Assembly (NCBI RefSeq): GCF_030272615.1
Contig: NC_081414.1
Location: 816,332,396-816,396,395 of the forward strand
From: Cryptomeria japonica
Taxonomy: Eukaryota > Streptophyta > Pinopsida > Cupressales > Cupressaceae
Direction of reading: 5' to 3'
Length of the DNA stretch: 64,000 bases
Shown here: positions 24,326-36,244 of the stretch, in pieces
Layout of the letters: each line of letters starts with the position of its first letter
Position numbering within the stretch: position 1 is the first letter of the stretch
Notes under the pieces: generated by a model
Told to the model about the DNA's origin: nothing
The model's input: the letters and a program-made list of their open reading frames with translations, nothing else
Databases searched by the model: none
Translations under genes and position numbers: made by a program

Positions 24326-25476
24326 TGATAAACTTATAAGGCATTGAGGGGGGGGGGGGGTGAATCAGTGCACACAAAAATACTATAAATATGATCACCA
24401 CTTTAATCAGCTCAAAGCTTATCAAACATGCAAGGAAAATAAACACATAAGCTAACACCCAATAACATATCCACCACATGACACAATGTTTTTCATGTGG
24501 AAACCCAAATGGGAAAAGCCACAGTGGGAATTGGTACCCATAAGATCAACTATCTGCAGAATAAGGATCTGACTGATTAAGGTCATACAACTGCTTTGTT
24601 AGGAGCACACCCGATTAAGAGTGTCTTAGCACGTTAAGAGCTATTACAATAAGGCCTATTAGGACCAACCCTGTTAGGAGCTACCTAGCTATGAGATTTA
24701 AACAACACAAGTTAATGTGTGACCCTGTTAAAGGATTTAAACCTTCGGACCTTTGAGGATCCTACTGTACCCTGTTAGGAGTGACCTTGTTAGAGGATTG
24801 TATCTTGTTGCAACTATTAGGGAACAACAAGTTTAACTAATCTACATATAGCACCTTTGTGCCAGATTAGATCCACTTTCGTTTTGCCTTCTAACACCGA
24901 CTAAACATCAATACAGAGCTTGACCTTCCACCGCACAATCAAACTTTCATTCTAGATCCTTCATCTGATACATCATCACACAATATACTCCATTTTATAA
25001 ACAACTCTGCTAAGTTGACTAAGAACCCTTGGAACAATTTCCTAGGTTCATTGAATCTAGTCAATTTTGCTCATCACTCTTTACTTATGTCGACCATAAA
25101 CAAAAATAAAACATTGTCTATCGGTTCACCGATCTAAGTGTCTCTACTCTACCGGTTAACTGTTCTTCTTGATTGACTGCTCAGTACATGGTTACTTGCT
25201 CATACCATCAAATCTATTGATGCAGTTCTGGTCATAGACTCTTGCTAATGTCATGAACATGCATACCAAACCACAACACTTAACTCTTCACCGATCTTCC
25301 ATACCGGTCGCTCGAACATAGCTTTGTCACTGTTTAACTGCTTCCACTACCAGTTAGGCTTTATCAGTTGGACTAAATGATTTATATGACTAACAAAACA
25401 TGGTTGTCATCAACAACAACACAATACAAGTCATCAAACAACCTATTACATCAATAACATCATCATCAAGCCAACA
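24326..25476 (-). repeat. Solo LTR related to element D, minus orientation
   Basis: 1151 bp with TG...CA ends and a perfect ATGAG duplication. The minus strand starts TGTTGGCTTGATGATG and ends past a C-run (G13 on the plus strand), as in element D's LTR, with shared blocks such as the segment near 24500. Formed by LTR-LTR recombination. It sits in the PMD gene of element C. Confidence 0.85.
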
Positions 25477-25481
25477 ATGAG

Positions 25482-25857
25482 TATCCACTGAGAGGCCTCT
25501 ATTGGTACTTGTGGTGTCTGATCTGGCTATGTAACCTGCTGAACATGTCTTGTGTGTCTGGATCTCCTCCATCGAACCACCCTGCTCACCCAATCCATAG
25601 GTGCCACTCTCACAGCTCTAGAACTGTTAGCTCTTGATACATCTACCACTACCACAACATCTCCCTTGTCTCATCCATAATCTCTTCCATGTCCCTCATC
25701 TCCTCCATAATCTCCTCCATATCCTCCATTACCTCCCTCATGTCCTCCATGTCCTCCATCATCTCCATCTCCCCTGTCTCCTCTCCCTTCTCTCTCTCTC
25801 GATTGTCTAGGAGCCCGACGTGGTGGTCTATCCTCTCCATCATCAAACCTAGGTACT
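25482..25857 (-). pseudogene. Element C antisense PMD gene, Gly/Asp-rich segment
   Basis: Minus strand: a Gly/Asp/Arg-rich low-complexity stretch (for example GDGDDGGHGGHEGGNGGYGG) followed by VDVSRANSSRAVRVAPMDW. It corresponds in place to the acidic tract of element A's PMD protein. It is bounded by the solo LTR on one side and element E on the other, and reads on into 31704-31778. Confidence 0.55.
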
Positions 25858-26725
25858 TGTAAGGAAGTTAAGTAGCATAACAACTTCCTACACTAACCTT
25901 GAGAGGAGGGTAATGCAAAAACTTTTACAGATCGTCACAATAGTTACAAAAAATAGAAATAGATATAATAACATTCAAACCATATCGAAGTGATTTACAT
26001 GGGGAAAACCCTTTCGGGAGAAAAAACCCACACTCCAAAAGCTACCCAATATATTATTCTCCAATCAAAAAAGATTAAAATATACTTTTAGAGCAATCTC
26101 TTCACAAGAGTACCACTAATTAGAGATTCAGAGGTAACTCAATATCCATAAGACTCTTACACACAACCTCTATCTCACGCACCTCATATATAGGAGATAC
26201 AATACAAGAAACCGTCAAATGGTATGATAAAACCATGGGCTAAAACCACCCAATAAAGTGTAGCCGACCTTATCTACCTTCTAGATTCCCTATGATGTTT
26301 CCCTCCCTTTTTACAACTCATTTATGTGTCCAATGCATTTTATATTTCCTATTTCAGGAGTACAAACTTTCGGAGGCCATAACTTGAGAATCGTGTCCTA
26401 TTGATGAATCGTTTGAAGTGTCGGAAAGCTCACGAAGTGCTCTATTGCCCCTAAATCACTATGTCATTTACGCCCACTTTTCAGGGTGTTTCGGGCCCTC
26501 TAAAGTCCTCACAATCAAATTTAAATCTTTCATTGGACCCCTCCAAAACAAAAAATTTAATATCTTCAAAACTAGTTGTGATCTTGTGACGTAACTTTAT
26601 CAGAATGCTTATCTAGCCAACCAAAAGCTTCGGGGAAAATTTCACACCATTTTGTGCTCAAATAAAAACTTACTATAAATAGTAACCTTATGTAAATGCA
26701 AGGTTGAGACACCATTTTCCCAACA
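25858..26725 (-). repeat. Element E 3' LTR
   Basis: 868 bp, about 100 bp longer than the other LTR because of extra sequence near 25880-25955. Plus-strand ends are TGTAAGG and CCCAACA. Confidence 0.9.
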
Positions 26726-26737
26726 AATCTCCCACTT
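26726..26737 (-). promoter_or_regulatory. Element E polypurine tract
   Basis: AAGTGGGAGATT on the minus strand, directly before the 3' LTR; typical of Ty1/copia. Confidence 0.85.
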
Positions 26738-26799
26738 GTCGAACACCTTGCAAGAGCAAAGGGAGTATCAACACAATAAATCAATTGCTAGAGGCCATG

Positions 26800-29700
26800 A
26801 GGCCCATAGAATCTGAGCACCATCTGAACTTCTCTATGCTCACAACCTTAGTTAAATAATCTACAACATTCATCAAAGTTTCTATGCACTAGCTTCACCC
26901 TGCCATCTTCGACCATATCTCTGATAAAATGATATTGAACATCAATGTGCTTGGTCTAGGCATGAAGTGTCGGGTTCTTAGCTAGGCAGATCGCACTCTG
27001 ACTGTCACAATAAACTGTCATGGATCCTTGTTTTATTCCAATGTCTGAACATAGTCTCTTAAGCCAAATGGCCTCTTTACAAGCATGAGTGGCTTCCATA
27101 TACTCTGCTTTACTAGTGGACAAAGCAATCAAGGCATGTCACTTACTCATCCAACTAATTGCACCACCAAATAAAGGAAACACATAAGCATTGGTGGATC
27201 TTCTACTATCAATATCACCTGCCCAATCTAAATCCACATAACCATGAATATCAAGGGAAATCATGTCTCCAACTGAATTACCATGATAACACAAAGAATA
27301 CTATGAGGTACCCTTCAAATATCTGAAGACTTTTTTGACTACATCCCAATGAACTCCACTAGGATTAGACATATATCTGGACAAAACTCGCACTGCTTCG
27401 GCAATGTCTGGTCTAGTACAAACCATAGCATACATCAAATTTCCAATTGTACTTTGGTAAAGCACTCTTCTCATGTCTTCCATCTCCGATGGGGATGTAG
27501 GACAATCTGCAGTAGATAATTTTGTTCCAACTGTTAAAGGAACACACAATGGTCTACAATCCTACATGTTGAACCTTTGTAACATTGAATTCACATACTT
27601 ACTCTAGCCTAGCCATAGCTTTCTATTCACTCTATCTATTTTAATTTCCATCCCAAGAATGTGTTTCGCTGCACTAAGATCTTTCATTTAAAATTTAGCA
27701 GTGAGCTGAGACTTTAGTTCTGAAATCATACCTTTCCCTTTCCCTTTACTGATGAATAACATATCATCAACATACAATGCAATGTACAAGAAATGATCAC
27801 CATCAGTTTTATAATAAACAAAAAGATCTGATTTAGAATGCTCAAATCTTAGACTTAACACATATGTATCAAATTTTGGGTACCACATCCTAAGACTCTG
27901 TTCGAGGCCATACAGGGATTTCTTTAATTTACAAACCAAATTACTTTTACCTTTCACCACATAGTGCTCCGGATGTGTCATATAAATATCCTCCTCCAAA
28001 TTAACTTGAAGGAAAGCAATTTTCACATCCATTGCTAACCTCTAAATCATAAGCAACAACAATAGAAAGCAAAAATCCAATGGATGTCATTTTGGAAACA
28101 TGAGAAAATATCTCACCATAATTAACACCCTCAACCCGAGAGTAGCCTTTTGCAACCAACCTTGCTTTATACTTCTCAATGCTTCCATCTGAACCAATAT
28201 TTTTCTTGAACACCCATTTGCAACCAATAGGCTTATGTCCTTCAGGAAATGGTACAAGATCCCATGTATCATTCTTTCTCAAAGCTGCCATTTCTTCTTC
28301 CATAGCAATCTTCCAGGATTCTGCATCATTCATACCTAATGCCTCTTCTACAGATTTTGGTTGATCCACATTAGTATTGAAAAAAAAAATACATCTGGAC
28401 AATCATCAAGTGAATACCTTTCAGGTGGTTATCTATGTCTTATAAACATTCAAACAAGCTGAGTTGGAGGTTCTTCCTCCTCTTCTGAAGATTCAGAGCT
28501 AGACGAGCTCTCCTCAACTTCTTGCTTATCTAGAGGTCTCGATTCAACTCTTTCAGGTGTAGAAGGGAATTGAATCACATCTTCCTTTTTAGTTTGTGTT
28601 GACTGCAATGTAATAGAAGGAGACTTAATCTCTCTAAAAATAACATTTCTACTATGAATTACCTTTTGTGCAACAGGGTCCCAAAGCTTGTGTCCTTTCA
28701 CATAATAATTGTACTTGATGAAGATACATTTCACAACCTTGTTCTCTAACTTTGCCCACTACTCCTTTGGCACATGTGCATATGCCTCACAACCAGAAAC
28801 TCTAAGATGTCTCAATGAAGGCTTGTGACTCGGCCATGCTTCCATAGGCATTTTATCAACAAGAGCTGATGTAGGAGACTTGTTAATCAGGTAGCAAGCA
28901 GTGGCAATAACTTTAGCCCAACAAATTTGTTCTAGACCAGCACCACTCAACATACTCCTAGCCTTCTCCATCAGTGCTATGTTCATTCTTTCTGCAACTC
29001 CATTATGCTATGGAGAATACGAAGTTGTCTTCTGTCTGTTAATGCCACAGTCTTTACAGAATCTATCAAAATCATAGAGCAATATTCACTGCCATTATCA
29101 GTCCTCAAACTTTTAATTTTCTTTCCAGTCTGCAGCTCAACCATTGCTTTCAATTCTTTAAATCAATCAAAACTTCATATTTACTCTTTAGAAAATATAC
29201 CCATGTCCTTATACTAAAATCATCAATAAATGAAACATAATATGTGGATTTTCCAATCGGAGGAACATCTATAGGACCAAGCACCTCATCATGAATAAGA
29301 TCCAAAACACCACAAGATTTATGAGAACTCGAATAAAACTAAACGTGGTTTTCTTTTTCATAAATGCAATGCTCACATATATCAAATTTAAGATTACAAT
29401 CATTTAAACCTTCAACAAGGTTTTTTTTTTTCAAGGTCCTTAGACCCTTTTCTCCAATGTGGCCAAGCCTCTGGTGCCATAACATAGTCTTCTCTATAGG
29501 TAAATTTGCTTAAGAAGAAAGAGCATCTTTAGGTACCCAAAATCCATTTCTATCTGTTGAAGGTGAAACCCTCAAATCTTTCACAAATTTACTTTTTACA
29601 AAAGTGTTATTACACTCAATAGTGTATGCGTCTAGCTTATACAAAGCGTTGAACCCGACACCTCTAGCGATTACCATAGCACCCTTGATCATCATACATG

Positions 29701-30810
29701 TTGCTTCAGAAAAAGACTACCTACACACTCACATCTATCAGTTTTCTCATAGACAACGGATTTCATTTTAATCCAAGGATATGCAACACACCATTAATCC
29801 TTTTTATTCTACCATCAGAAAACTTGATTCTAACTTTACCTCGACCAACAATGTATAAATGTGAATCATCACCCAAGTACACCTTACCTCCATTAAATTC
29901 TTCATATTCAGAAAACCAATCTCTATTGGCAGTCATATGAAAAGATGCACCTGAGTCAATTAACCAGACATCATTACTTGCATGAGTCGGCAAAACTGCA
30001 ATAAATGCATCACCATTTTCCTTCTCAGACTCATAATCAGAATCAATCTTCTTCTTTTTCTTCTTTTCTTCTTTGCGGTCCTTATAGATGTGACCTGGTT
30101 TACCACAATTATAGCTAATGACTTTGGACTTTTCAGGAGATTTCAATTTCCCTATCGATTTGGACTTATCGCACTTCTCATTCTTCTTGCCTTTCTCCTT
30201 AGGTCTTCCACGAATAGTTAGGGCTTCCTTCAAACTATGGGATACCTTCCTTCACATCTCTTCACCAAGTAGGGCACCCACCACATCTTCAGACTTCGAA
30301 ACAACAGAAGTACTACCGATACCCATAACAAGAGAATCCTACGAATTAGGAAAAGAACAAAGCAAGATCTGACATTTCTCCTCTTTGTTCATCTTAACAC
30401 CAACAGATATTAATTGAGCCACCAACATATTGAAAGATTCCATGTGGTTTACAACTCACCCACCCTCTTCCATATTCAAGGAATACAATTTATTCCTCAA
30501 GAAAATCTAATTTATTAAAGATTTCATTTGATACATTTCACCGAGCTTAGTCCATAGCTTCTTTGCAATGTTTTCTTTGCGGACATTGATCAGAACAGTC
30601 TGCCAGGCACAGTCTAATTAGACCCTTGGCTTTTTGATCCATAACATCATATTGAGTCGTCATAGTAGGATCTGAGGTCTTTTGGACATTCGCATCAACA
30701 ACATCCCATGGATCTCGATCTATTAGCAGATCTTCCATCTTCAACTTCCATGTCTCAAAATTTGTTCCATTAAATTTATCCACCTCTATTTTCCCTAACG
30801 AACTTGCCAT
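26800..30810 (-). pseudogene. Element E Gag-Pol polyprotein
   Basis: Starts at ATG 30810 (MASSLGKIEVDKFNGTNFE), a UBN2-type copia Gag. The zinc knuckle is damaged (YNCGKPGHIYKDRK has lost its first and last Cys). The protease has LIDSGASFHM near 29955. The integrase finger and core lie at about 29480-28760 with stops. The RT runs from about 28400 to 27690, with YVDD at 27774-27763. RNase H ([22 protein letters not shown]) lies at about 27240-26800. Order Gag, protease, integrase, RT, RNase H defines Ty1/copia. Numerous stops and several frameshifts mean no product. Confidence 0.9.
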
Positions 30811-30920
30811 CTAAAATTTTTTGCAACAAGATCAAAAACTATCTTCTGCACAAGTTCCCACTCAAATCTGGATTAGTTCAAAAAACCCAACAACCCACAA
30901 GTGAAATCAAATGTGATCAA

Positions 30921-30932
30921 GCTCTGATACCA
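30921..30932 (-). promoter_or_regulatory. Element E primer-binding site
   Basis: TGGTATCAGAGC on the minus strand, two bases inside the 5' LTR; pairs with initiator methionine tRNA. Confidence 0.92.
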
Positions 30933-30934
30933 CT

Positions 30935-31698
30935 TGTAAGGAAGTTAAGTAGCAGAAAACAGTTACGGAAAATAGAAATAGATATAATAACATTCAAACC
31001 ATAACACAATGATTTACGTGGGGAAAACCGTTTCGGGAGAAAAACCCCACACTCCAAAAGCTACCCAATATATTATTCCGCAATCAAAACATATTCCAAT
31101 ATACTTGCAAAGCAATCTCTTCGTAGGAGTACTACTAATCAGAGATTTAGAGGTAACTCAATATCTATAAGACTCTTACACACAACCTCTATCTCACGCA
31201 CCCCATATATAGGAGATACAATACACGAAACCGTCTAACAGTATTACAAAACCATGGGCTAAAACCACCCAATAAGGTGTCGCTGATCTTCTCTCCCTTC
31301 TAGATGCCCTATGATGTGTCCCTCCCTTTTTACAACTCATTTTTGTGTCCAATGTATTTTATATTTCCTATTTCAAGAGTACAAACTTCCGAAGGCCATA
31401 ACTTGAGAATTGTGTGTCCTATTGATGAATCGTTTGAAGTGTCGGAAAGCTCGCGAAGTGCTCTATTGCCCCGTAAACCGCTATCTTGTTTATGCCCACT
31501 TTTTAGGGCATTTCGAGGCCTCTAAAATCCTCAAAATAAAATTTAAACCTTTCATTGGATCCCTCCAAAACGAAAAATTTAATATCTTCAAAACTAGTTG
31601 TGATCTTGTGACGTAACTTTATCAGAATGCTCAAATAAAAACTTACTATAAATATTAACCATATATAAATGCAAGGTTGAGACACCATTTTCCCAACA
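30935..31698 (-). repeat. Element E 5' LTR
   Basis: 764 bp. A minus-strand TATA-like TATATAT lies at 31205-31211. Plus-strand ends are TGTAAGG and CCCAACA. Confidence 0.9.
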
Positions 31699-31703
31699 GT
31701 ACT

Positions 31704-31778
31704 GGCTCATCCAAGGCAGACAATCTTGGAAACGGTGTATTAGAAGATACTGGCCATACTCTGTTGTAACGCCTGGAT
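31704..31778 (-). pseudogene. Element C antisense PMD gene, short segment between E and D
   Basis: A 75-base scrap left between two insertions. The minus strand joins 39336 upstream to 25857 downstream after removing D and E with one copy of each target duplication. Confidence 0.55.
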
Positions 31779-31783
31779 CGATA
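31779..31783. repeat. Target site duplication of element D, left
   Basis: CGATA; the right copy at 39331-39335 is CAATA, one transition apart. Confidence 0.75.
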
Positions 31784-32964
31784 TGTTGGTATTTTGATGA
31801 TGTTTTGATTGTCATTGATGGACACACACTTACTTGATGTATGAGTTATGCTCAACCGATAGTTGTTCTAACCGGTATTGTATGTCATTAAATGTGTAGT
31901 CTTTAGACTATTGGTATTTTGCAGAAGATGGTTTACCGATCACAGATTGACTGAAGACCCCAAGTAGTACAAGGATCTCAAGCAGAACGAAGAACCCGAG
32001 CGGTACGAGGATCTCAAGCAGAACGAAGGACCCGAGCGGTAGTCAATTTTTTATCAGAACACTACGATCTTCCAGTCTTCATTTTTTTGACAACCAATAA
32101 TCGGTATATTGTATTAACCGATACATATCTGTGATGAATTACCAACCGGTATTATTATAATGTGTGATGAGTTATCATCCACTGACACTTTGGCGATGTT
32201 TTTTGTGTCATGTTACCAAATGTGTCTAGATGCACTGTACCTAGGAACTTGTAGTCTAATCGTATTGGACCGACATGAAATCAGATTCCTTTATAAGGAC
32301 ATCATGTCTAGGTTTTGTATGTGAGATAGAAAAGAAAAAGGTTATGATGTGCGATCATTGAGGAGAAGGTTAGGTTTGTGTGAAGAGATAGAGTGTGCAG
32401 ATATAGAAGACTGAAGTAATGTTGAAATGCATTAACAATGAGCTGTGAAGGATCTAATTAAGCATATTGTACTACTATCTAGATCATTCACTTGTTGATT
32501 ACTCACATCTTCGACAAGTCTAAAGCCCTTAACTGGGTAGGCTCAACAAAGCCTTTGTAAATCCTCTAACAAGGTGGTTCACAACTATGGATCTTAAATC
32601 CTCTAATGGGTAGTCTTTAACAGGACTTATCTCCTAACAGAGATCTAGATTCCTAACAGGATATGTTCTGGTGAAGAACATTGTATGACCTTAACCGGTC
32701 TGGTTACTATTCTGCAGATATTTACTTGTGAGTTTCTGCTCACCGTGGTTTTTTCCATTTGGGTTTCCACGTCAAATATCTTGTGTTATGGTAATTGTGC
32801 TTTTGTGGGTGAATGCTTTGTTTTCTATTTGGTTTGTATTTATCTTAACCGGTTTATTTTTGAATCTGCTGCACCGGTTATCTGCTAAACTCTTTAAGAG
32901 TTTTCTTACAGTATTTTTTGGCATACTAATTCACCCCCCCCCCCCCCTCTCTTAGTATTCGTCA
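31784..32964 (+). repeat. Element D 5' LTR
   Basis: Begins TGTTGGTATTTTGATG and ends TATTCGTCA. It has a TATAA at 32292-32296, a tandem repeat of about 35 bp at 31972-32040 (AGAACGAAGRACCCGAGCGG units), and a long C-run near its end (about 32934-32947). Confidence 0.92.
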
Positions 32965-32966
32965 AT

Positions 32967-32979
32967 TGGTATCAGAGCC
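32967..32979 (+). promoter_or_regulatory. Element D primer-binding site
   Basis: TGGTATCAGAGCC, two bases after the LTR; initiator methionine tRNA. Confidence 0.93.
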
Positions 32980-33002
32980 AACCTTTCTATAAGTCTAACC
33001 AC

Positions 33003-34289
33003 TTGGAAGGAAATATTGGGGAATACAGTGTGAGGGAACTTACTCATCGTCTCACTCAGACTGAGAGAGCCTATGATGAACTCAAAGTCAAGTATAAAGC
33101 CTCTTTGGCCAAGAGAAGAGAGCATGCTGAGAAACTGATGGAACTTACTAAAAATAGCTCTTCTGATGAAGCAGACATGGATGCCCTAGTTGAAGAAGTT
33201 GAAAAACTGAATGTATCTAAAGCCAACCTGAGAAGGGAGTTGGAGGGACTGACTATTAGAATGTGTCAGGAGCTTGAGAACAAAAGGAAAGTTGAAGATC
33301 TGGTAAAAGACAAAGATCATGAGATCTCTAAGCTGAAGCAAGAAATCAGTACCCTTACCGCTCATCTCCAGGAGAGTAAAGTGGAAAAAGAAGAAATGCA
33401 AGGTGAACTAAACATGGCTATTTCTGAGAATGCAACCTTGATGGAATCCAATGCTTCTATTTCCAAAGAACTTACCGAGTCAAAGGAGATACTTGCCAAA
33501 TTCAATCAGAGTACCGCTAAGCTAGAGCAAAAGCTAGAATCAGCAAAACCACCAAAGGATACCGCTGGACTTGGTTTCTCTAGGTATGAGGAAGGTGAGA
33601 CCTCTAGAACAAAAGCTGAAGCATTAAAGAAGCAACTGACATCCAAGGGTAAAGGTAAGCAAAAATTTTAACACGTTTGCTTTAATTGTCTCAAAGAGGG
33701 ACATACTACCAATGTGTGTAGAAGCAAGGCCTACAACAATTTTCCTTATTTTCAAAACAATGTGCCTAGATCCAATAGATTCAATGGAAATTGTTATGCA
33801 TGCAAAAAGTTTGGGCATAGAGCATTTGAATGCAGGTCAGTTTTGCACAACACTGGGAGATATCCTCCAAGGACTCAAGGAGTTATCCCAGAACTTTCTG
33901 TGAACCAAAATCCCAATCGATACAATACCAATGACCATCGGTTAGTCGGTTATCAAGCAATAACTAGTTCGAGAGCAACTTGTTTGATTTGTCATGGTAG
34001 CGGTCACACTACTGCAACATGCAAAAGCAAGAATGGAAGTATGAATGATAGACCATGGAGAACACTTGGAATGGTATGCTATCATTGCAACAAATCGGGA
34101 CACACTCCCAGAACTTGCAGACTGAGAAAGAACCTATCGGGTGATATTCTAATCACTCTAGAAGGGAAGATTGAAGTTGAAACCATTCAAGCGGAAATGA
34201 ATAAAACTTGGAAAAGGAAAACAAAAGAAGAATCATTGGATGAACCTATTTCTACACCTAGTGTGGAAGTCTATGAATTGGCAAACTAA
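33003..34289 (+). pseudogene. Element D Gag-like protein: coiled coil plus four zinc knuckles
   Basis: One frame of about 428 codons with a single stop (TAA 33669-33671, probably from CAA). Residues 1-190 are a charged coiled coil; the usual copia N-terminal Gag domain is missing and the true start codon is unclear. Four CCHC knuckles follow: CFNCLKEGHTTNVC (33678), CYACKKFGHRAFEC (33792), CLICHGSGHTTATC (33981) and CYHCNKSGHTPRTC (34077). Such knuckles bind RNA during packaging. Four is more than the one or two usual for copia Gag. It ends at 34289 with no protease or pol following. Confidence 0.8.
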
Positions 34290-34726
34290 GCTTCAAAAAA
34301 GCTTAGGGGGAACATATTGGTGAAATATTGGGAAGCCCAGGTTTATATCGGTAAAAACCTTTATTGATATATGTTACCTATCAATCGGCAAAAGATATGA
34401 AGCGGTAAAAGGCAAAATTAGGGTCTGTACCCTAGCGGTGATGCATTTATTATGGTAGGTGAGAGTTTGTTTAAAAAGGGATTTTTGTTGTCATTTTTTA
34501 CTTATCAATTTTCGAAAGAAGAATTTTTCAAGAGCAGAGAAACCAGATCGATTTGTTTAGCATTTGAAGAAATCTTGTGCGAAGTCTTGCAATCATTTTC
34601 AAGCAATTAGTGAAGAATGCTAAGCGGTGAATTAGCGACCGAAGCGCTGTATTGTGCGTGATATTAGCAAAACCTAAATTTCAGATTGTGAAGGTATTTT
34701 TTGAAATTCATTCTTATCATTTGGTT
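34290..34726 (+). other. Element D spacer between gag and second ORF
   Basis: Non-coding. It includes a purine-rich AGGGGGAACATATTGG near 34303, resembling an internal polypurine tract, and a TTTAAAAAGG that could be a weak TATA element near 34470. Confidence 0.4.
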
Positions 34727-36244
34727 ATGGCTTCTGCATCGCACTCTAGTTCTATTGCACCTATAGATACACCCGAGTTTCTTCAGAAGAAAATGAGATA
34801 CAATGCCCTATCTCAAATTCCCGCCGGAGTTATTGTCAAGGGAGATATTTCAGGGTATATAGATTGTAAGCTAGAAGACCTAGGATTCCTAGTAATTCAC
34901 TCCCAACTAAGTTTGTTCTATGGAGATGACAAGAAGATTAAACTAGAGTATAGAATTCTTGAGAAGATGAAACTGCACAATGCGGTATACTTTCTGGAAG
35001 AATTCTCAGAAGAACATATTTGCATTATCCTCAGCAGAGTGCATGGTGACAAGATGTACCTCGAGCGGACCCATGACATCACACTGGAAGCAATTCATGC
35101 CATCATCGGATTTTGCAATATTGGAGAAGTACCAGTTCTATGGAAGGTCACCAAAACTAAAATGACAGAGCTCATTGGTTCCGTGAGTGACCAACGAGAA
35201 ATGACCGTCAACACCATTAAAGATGATCTAGTGAAATATGCTTGCATGGTGATTGGTTACGGGATATTTTATGCCAGCAGAATGAATTTTGTCCCTACTA
35301 CTGCGGTAAATGTTGCTTATAGGATGATTAAGGAAGATACTGAATATGACCTATGTACCTATTTACAGAAGCAATTGTTGGAGAATCTAAAATCCATCAA
35401 ACTGGATAAATCATTGAGGTTCAAGTTTGGCCAACTTCTGGTCGGTCTATTCTTCTATTTTCAAGGTTATTTCCCTGGAGTAGGTGATGTTCAATGGTCT
35501 ACTGACCTACCGATTTCCAGATTGATTAAGCAGAGTCTACAAGTAGTGGGAACTGCATATTCTAAAGTTCTAAATAAGTATTTTGACAAATTCAAACTAA
35601 AGATGAACCAGAGAATGAGGATATCTGGTGATTTAGTGAAGAAGTATGAAGATGACATCTGCTTCACAATAAGGATAGATCACTACATAATGGAAGTGGT
35701 GGAACCTAGAAAGGAAGTAGTTGACCCTATGGGGTATGAAGTGGTGAATGACATATTGATCGAGTATGCCTCTACCCTACTTGCCTCACCATTGAATGCA
35801 AAGAAGAAAAGAATCGGTACCTACTTGGAGAGGATCACACCGATTGAGGAACCGAAGCAGAAAAAGAGAAAAGCAGTGCCATCGGTATCAGCACCGGTTA
35901 CATCTGGCAGTCCAAAAGTGACTGAGCGGTCACCAACCAAAAAGAAACTTGAGATTATTCTGACAAAAGTATTCGAGAGGAAGTGGAAATCCAAGACTCA
36001 CTCACCAGAGTCAGAAGACATTGAACCAAAGATTGTAATAAAGAAGTCAAGACAATCAAGCAAAAAGTTGAAGTCTACCGGTAATGCACCAACAACTTAT
36101 GCACCAGTAAATATAGATATTACTTCTTATAAACCAATGGCACATTATCAGAGGACAATAAAGAATATTAGGAGAAAAGTGCTTGATGACTTTAAGGAAT
36201 ATTTTGATGACTTTAATGATAGTGAGAAAGAGGATGTAGAATAG
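34727..36244 (+). CDS. Element D second ORF, unknown protein of 505 residues
   Basis: Starts at ATG 34727 (MASASHSSSIAPIDTPEF) and is open for 505 codons, remarkable in a decayed element. I do not recognise it. Residues 1-330 look globular with regular alpha/beta-like spacing. One hydrophobic patch (LLVGLFFYFQGYF) is too short for a clear membrane anchor, and there is no signal peptide. Residues 360-470 are basic (KKKR, QKKRKA, SPTKKK), with possible nuclear localisation signals. The C-terminus is acidic. The same frame reopens downstream as a Lys/Glu-rich coiled coil. It occupies the place of pol or of a Sirevirus env-like ORF. Function unknown. Confidence 0.65.
   Translation: MASASHSSSIAPIDTPEFLQKKMRYNALSQIPAGVIVKGDISGYIDCKLEDLGFLVIHSQLSLFYGDDKKIKLEYRILEKMKLHNAVYFLEEFSEEHICIILSRVHGDKMYLERTHDITLEAIHAIIGFCNIGEVPVLWKVTKTKMTELIGSVSDQREMTVNTIKDDLVKYACMVIGYGIFYASRMNFVPTTAVNVAYRMIKEDTEYDLCTYLQKQLLENLKSIKLDKSLRFKFGQLLVGLFFYFQGYFPGVGDVQWSTDLPISRLIKQSLQVVGTAYSKVLNKYFDKFKLKMNQRMRISGDLVKKYEDDICFTIRIDHYIMEVVEPRKEVVDPMGYEVVNDILIEYASTLLASPLNAKKKRIGTYLERITPIEEPKQKKRKAVPSVSAPVTSGSPKVTERSPTKKKLEIILTKVFERKWKSKTHSPESEDIEPKIVIKKSRQSSKKLKSTGNAPTTYAPVNIDITSYKPMAHYQRTIKNIRRKVLDDFKEYFDDFNDSEKEDVE

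Larger units (their letters stand above)
25858..31698 (-). mobile_element. Element E: decayed Ty1/copia retrotransposon
   Basis: Minus-oriented element with LTRs at 30935-31698 (5') and 25858-26725 (3'), perfect GTACT duplications (25853-25857 and 31699-31703), an initiator-methionine tRNA primer site and a copia-type polypurine tract. Gag, protease, integrase, RT and RNase H follow in copia order. Many stops and frameshifts. It entered the antisense PMD gene of element C. Confidence 0.93.
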
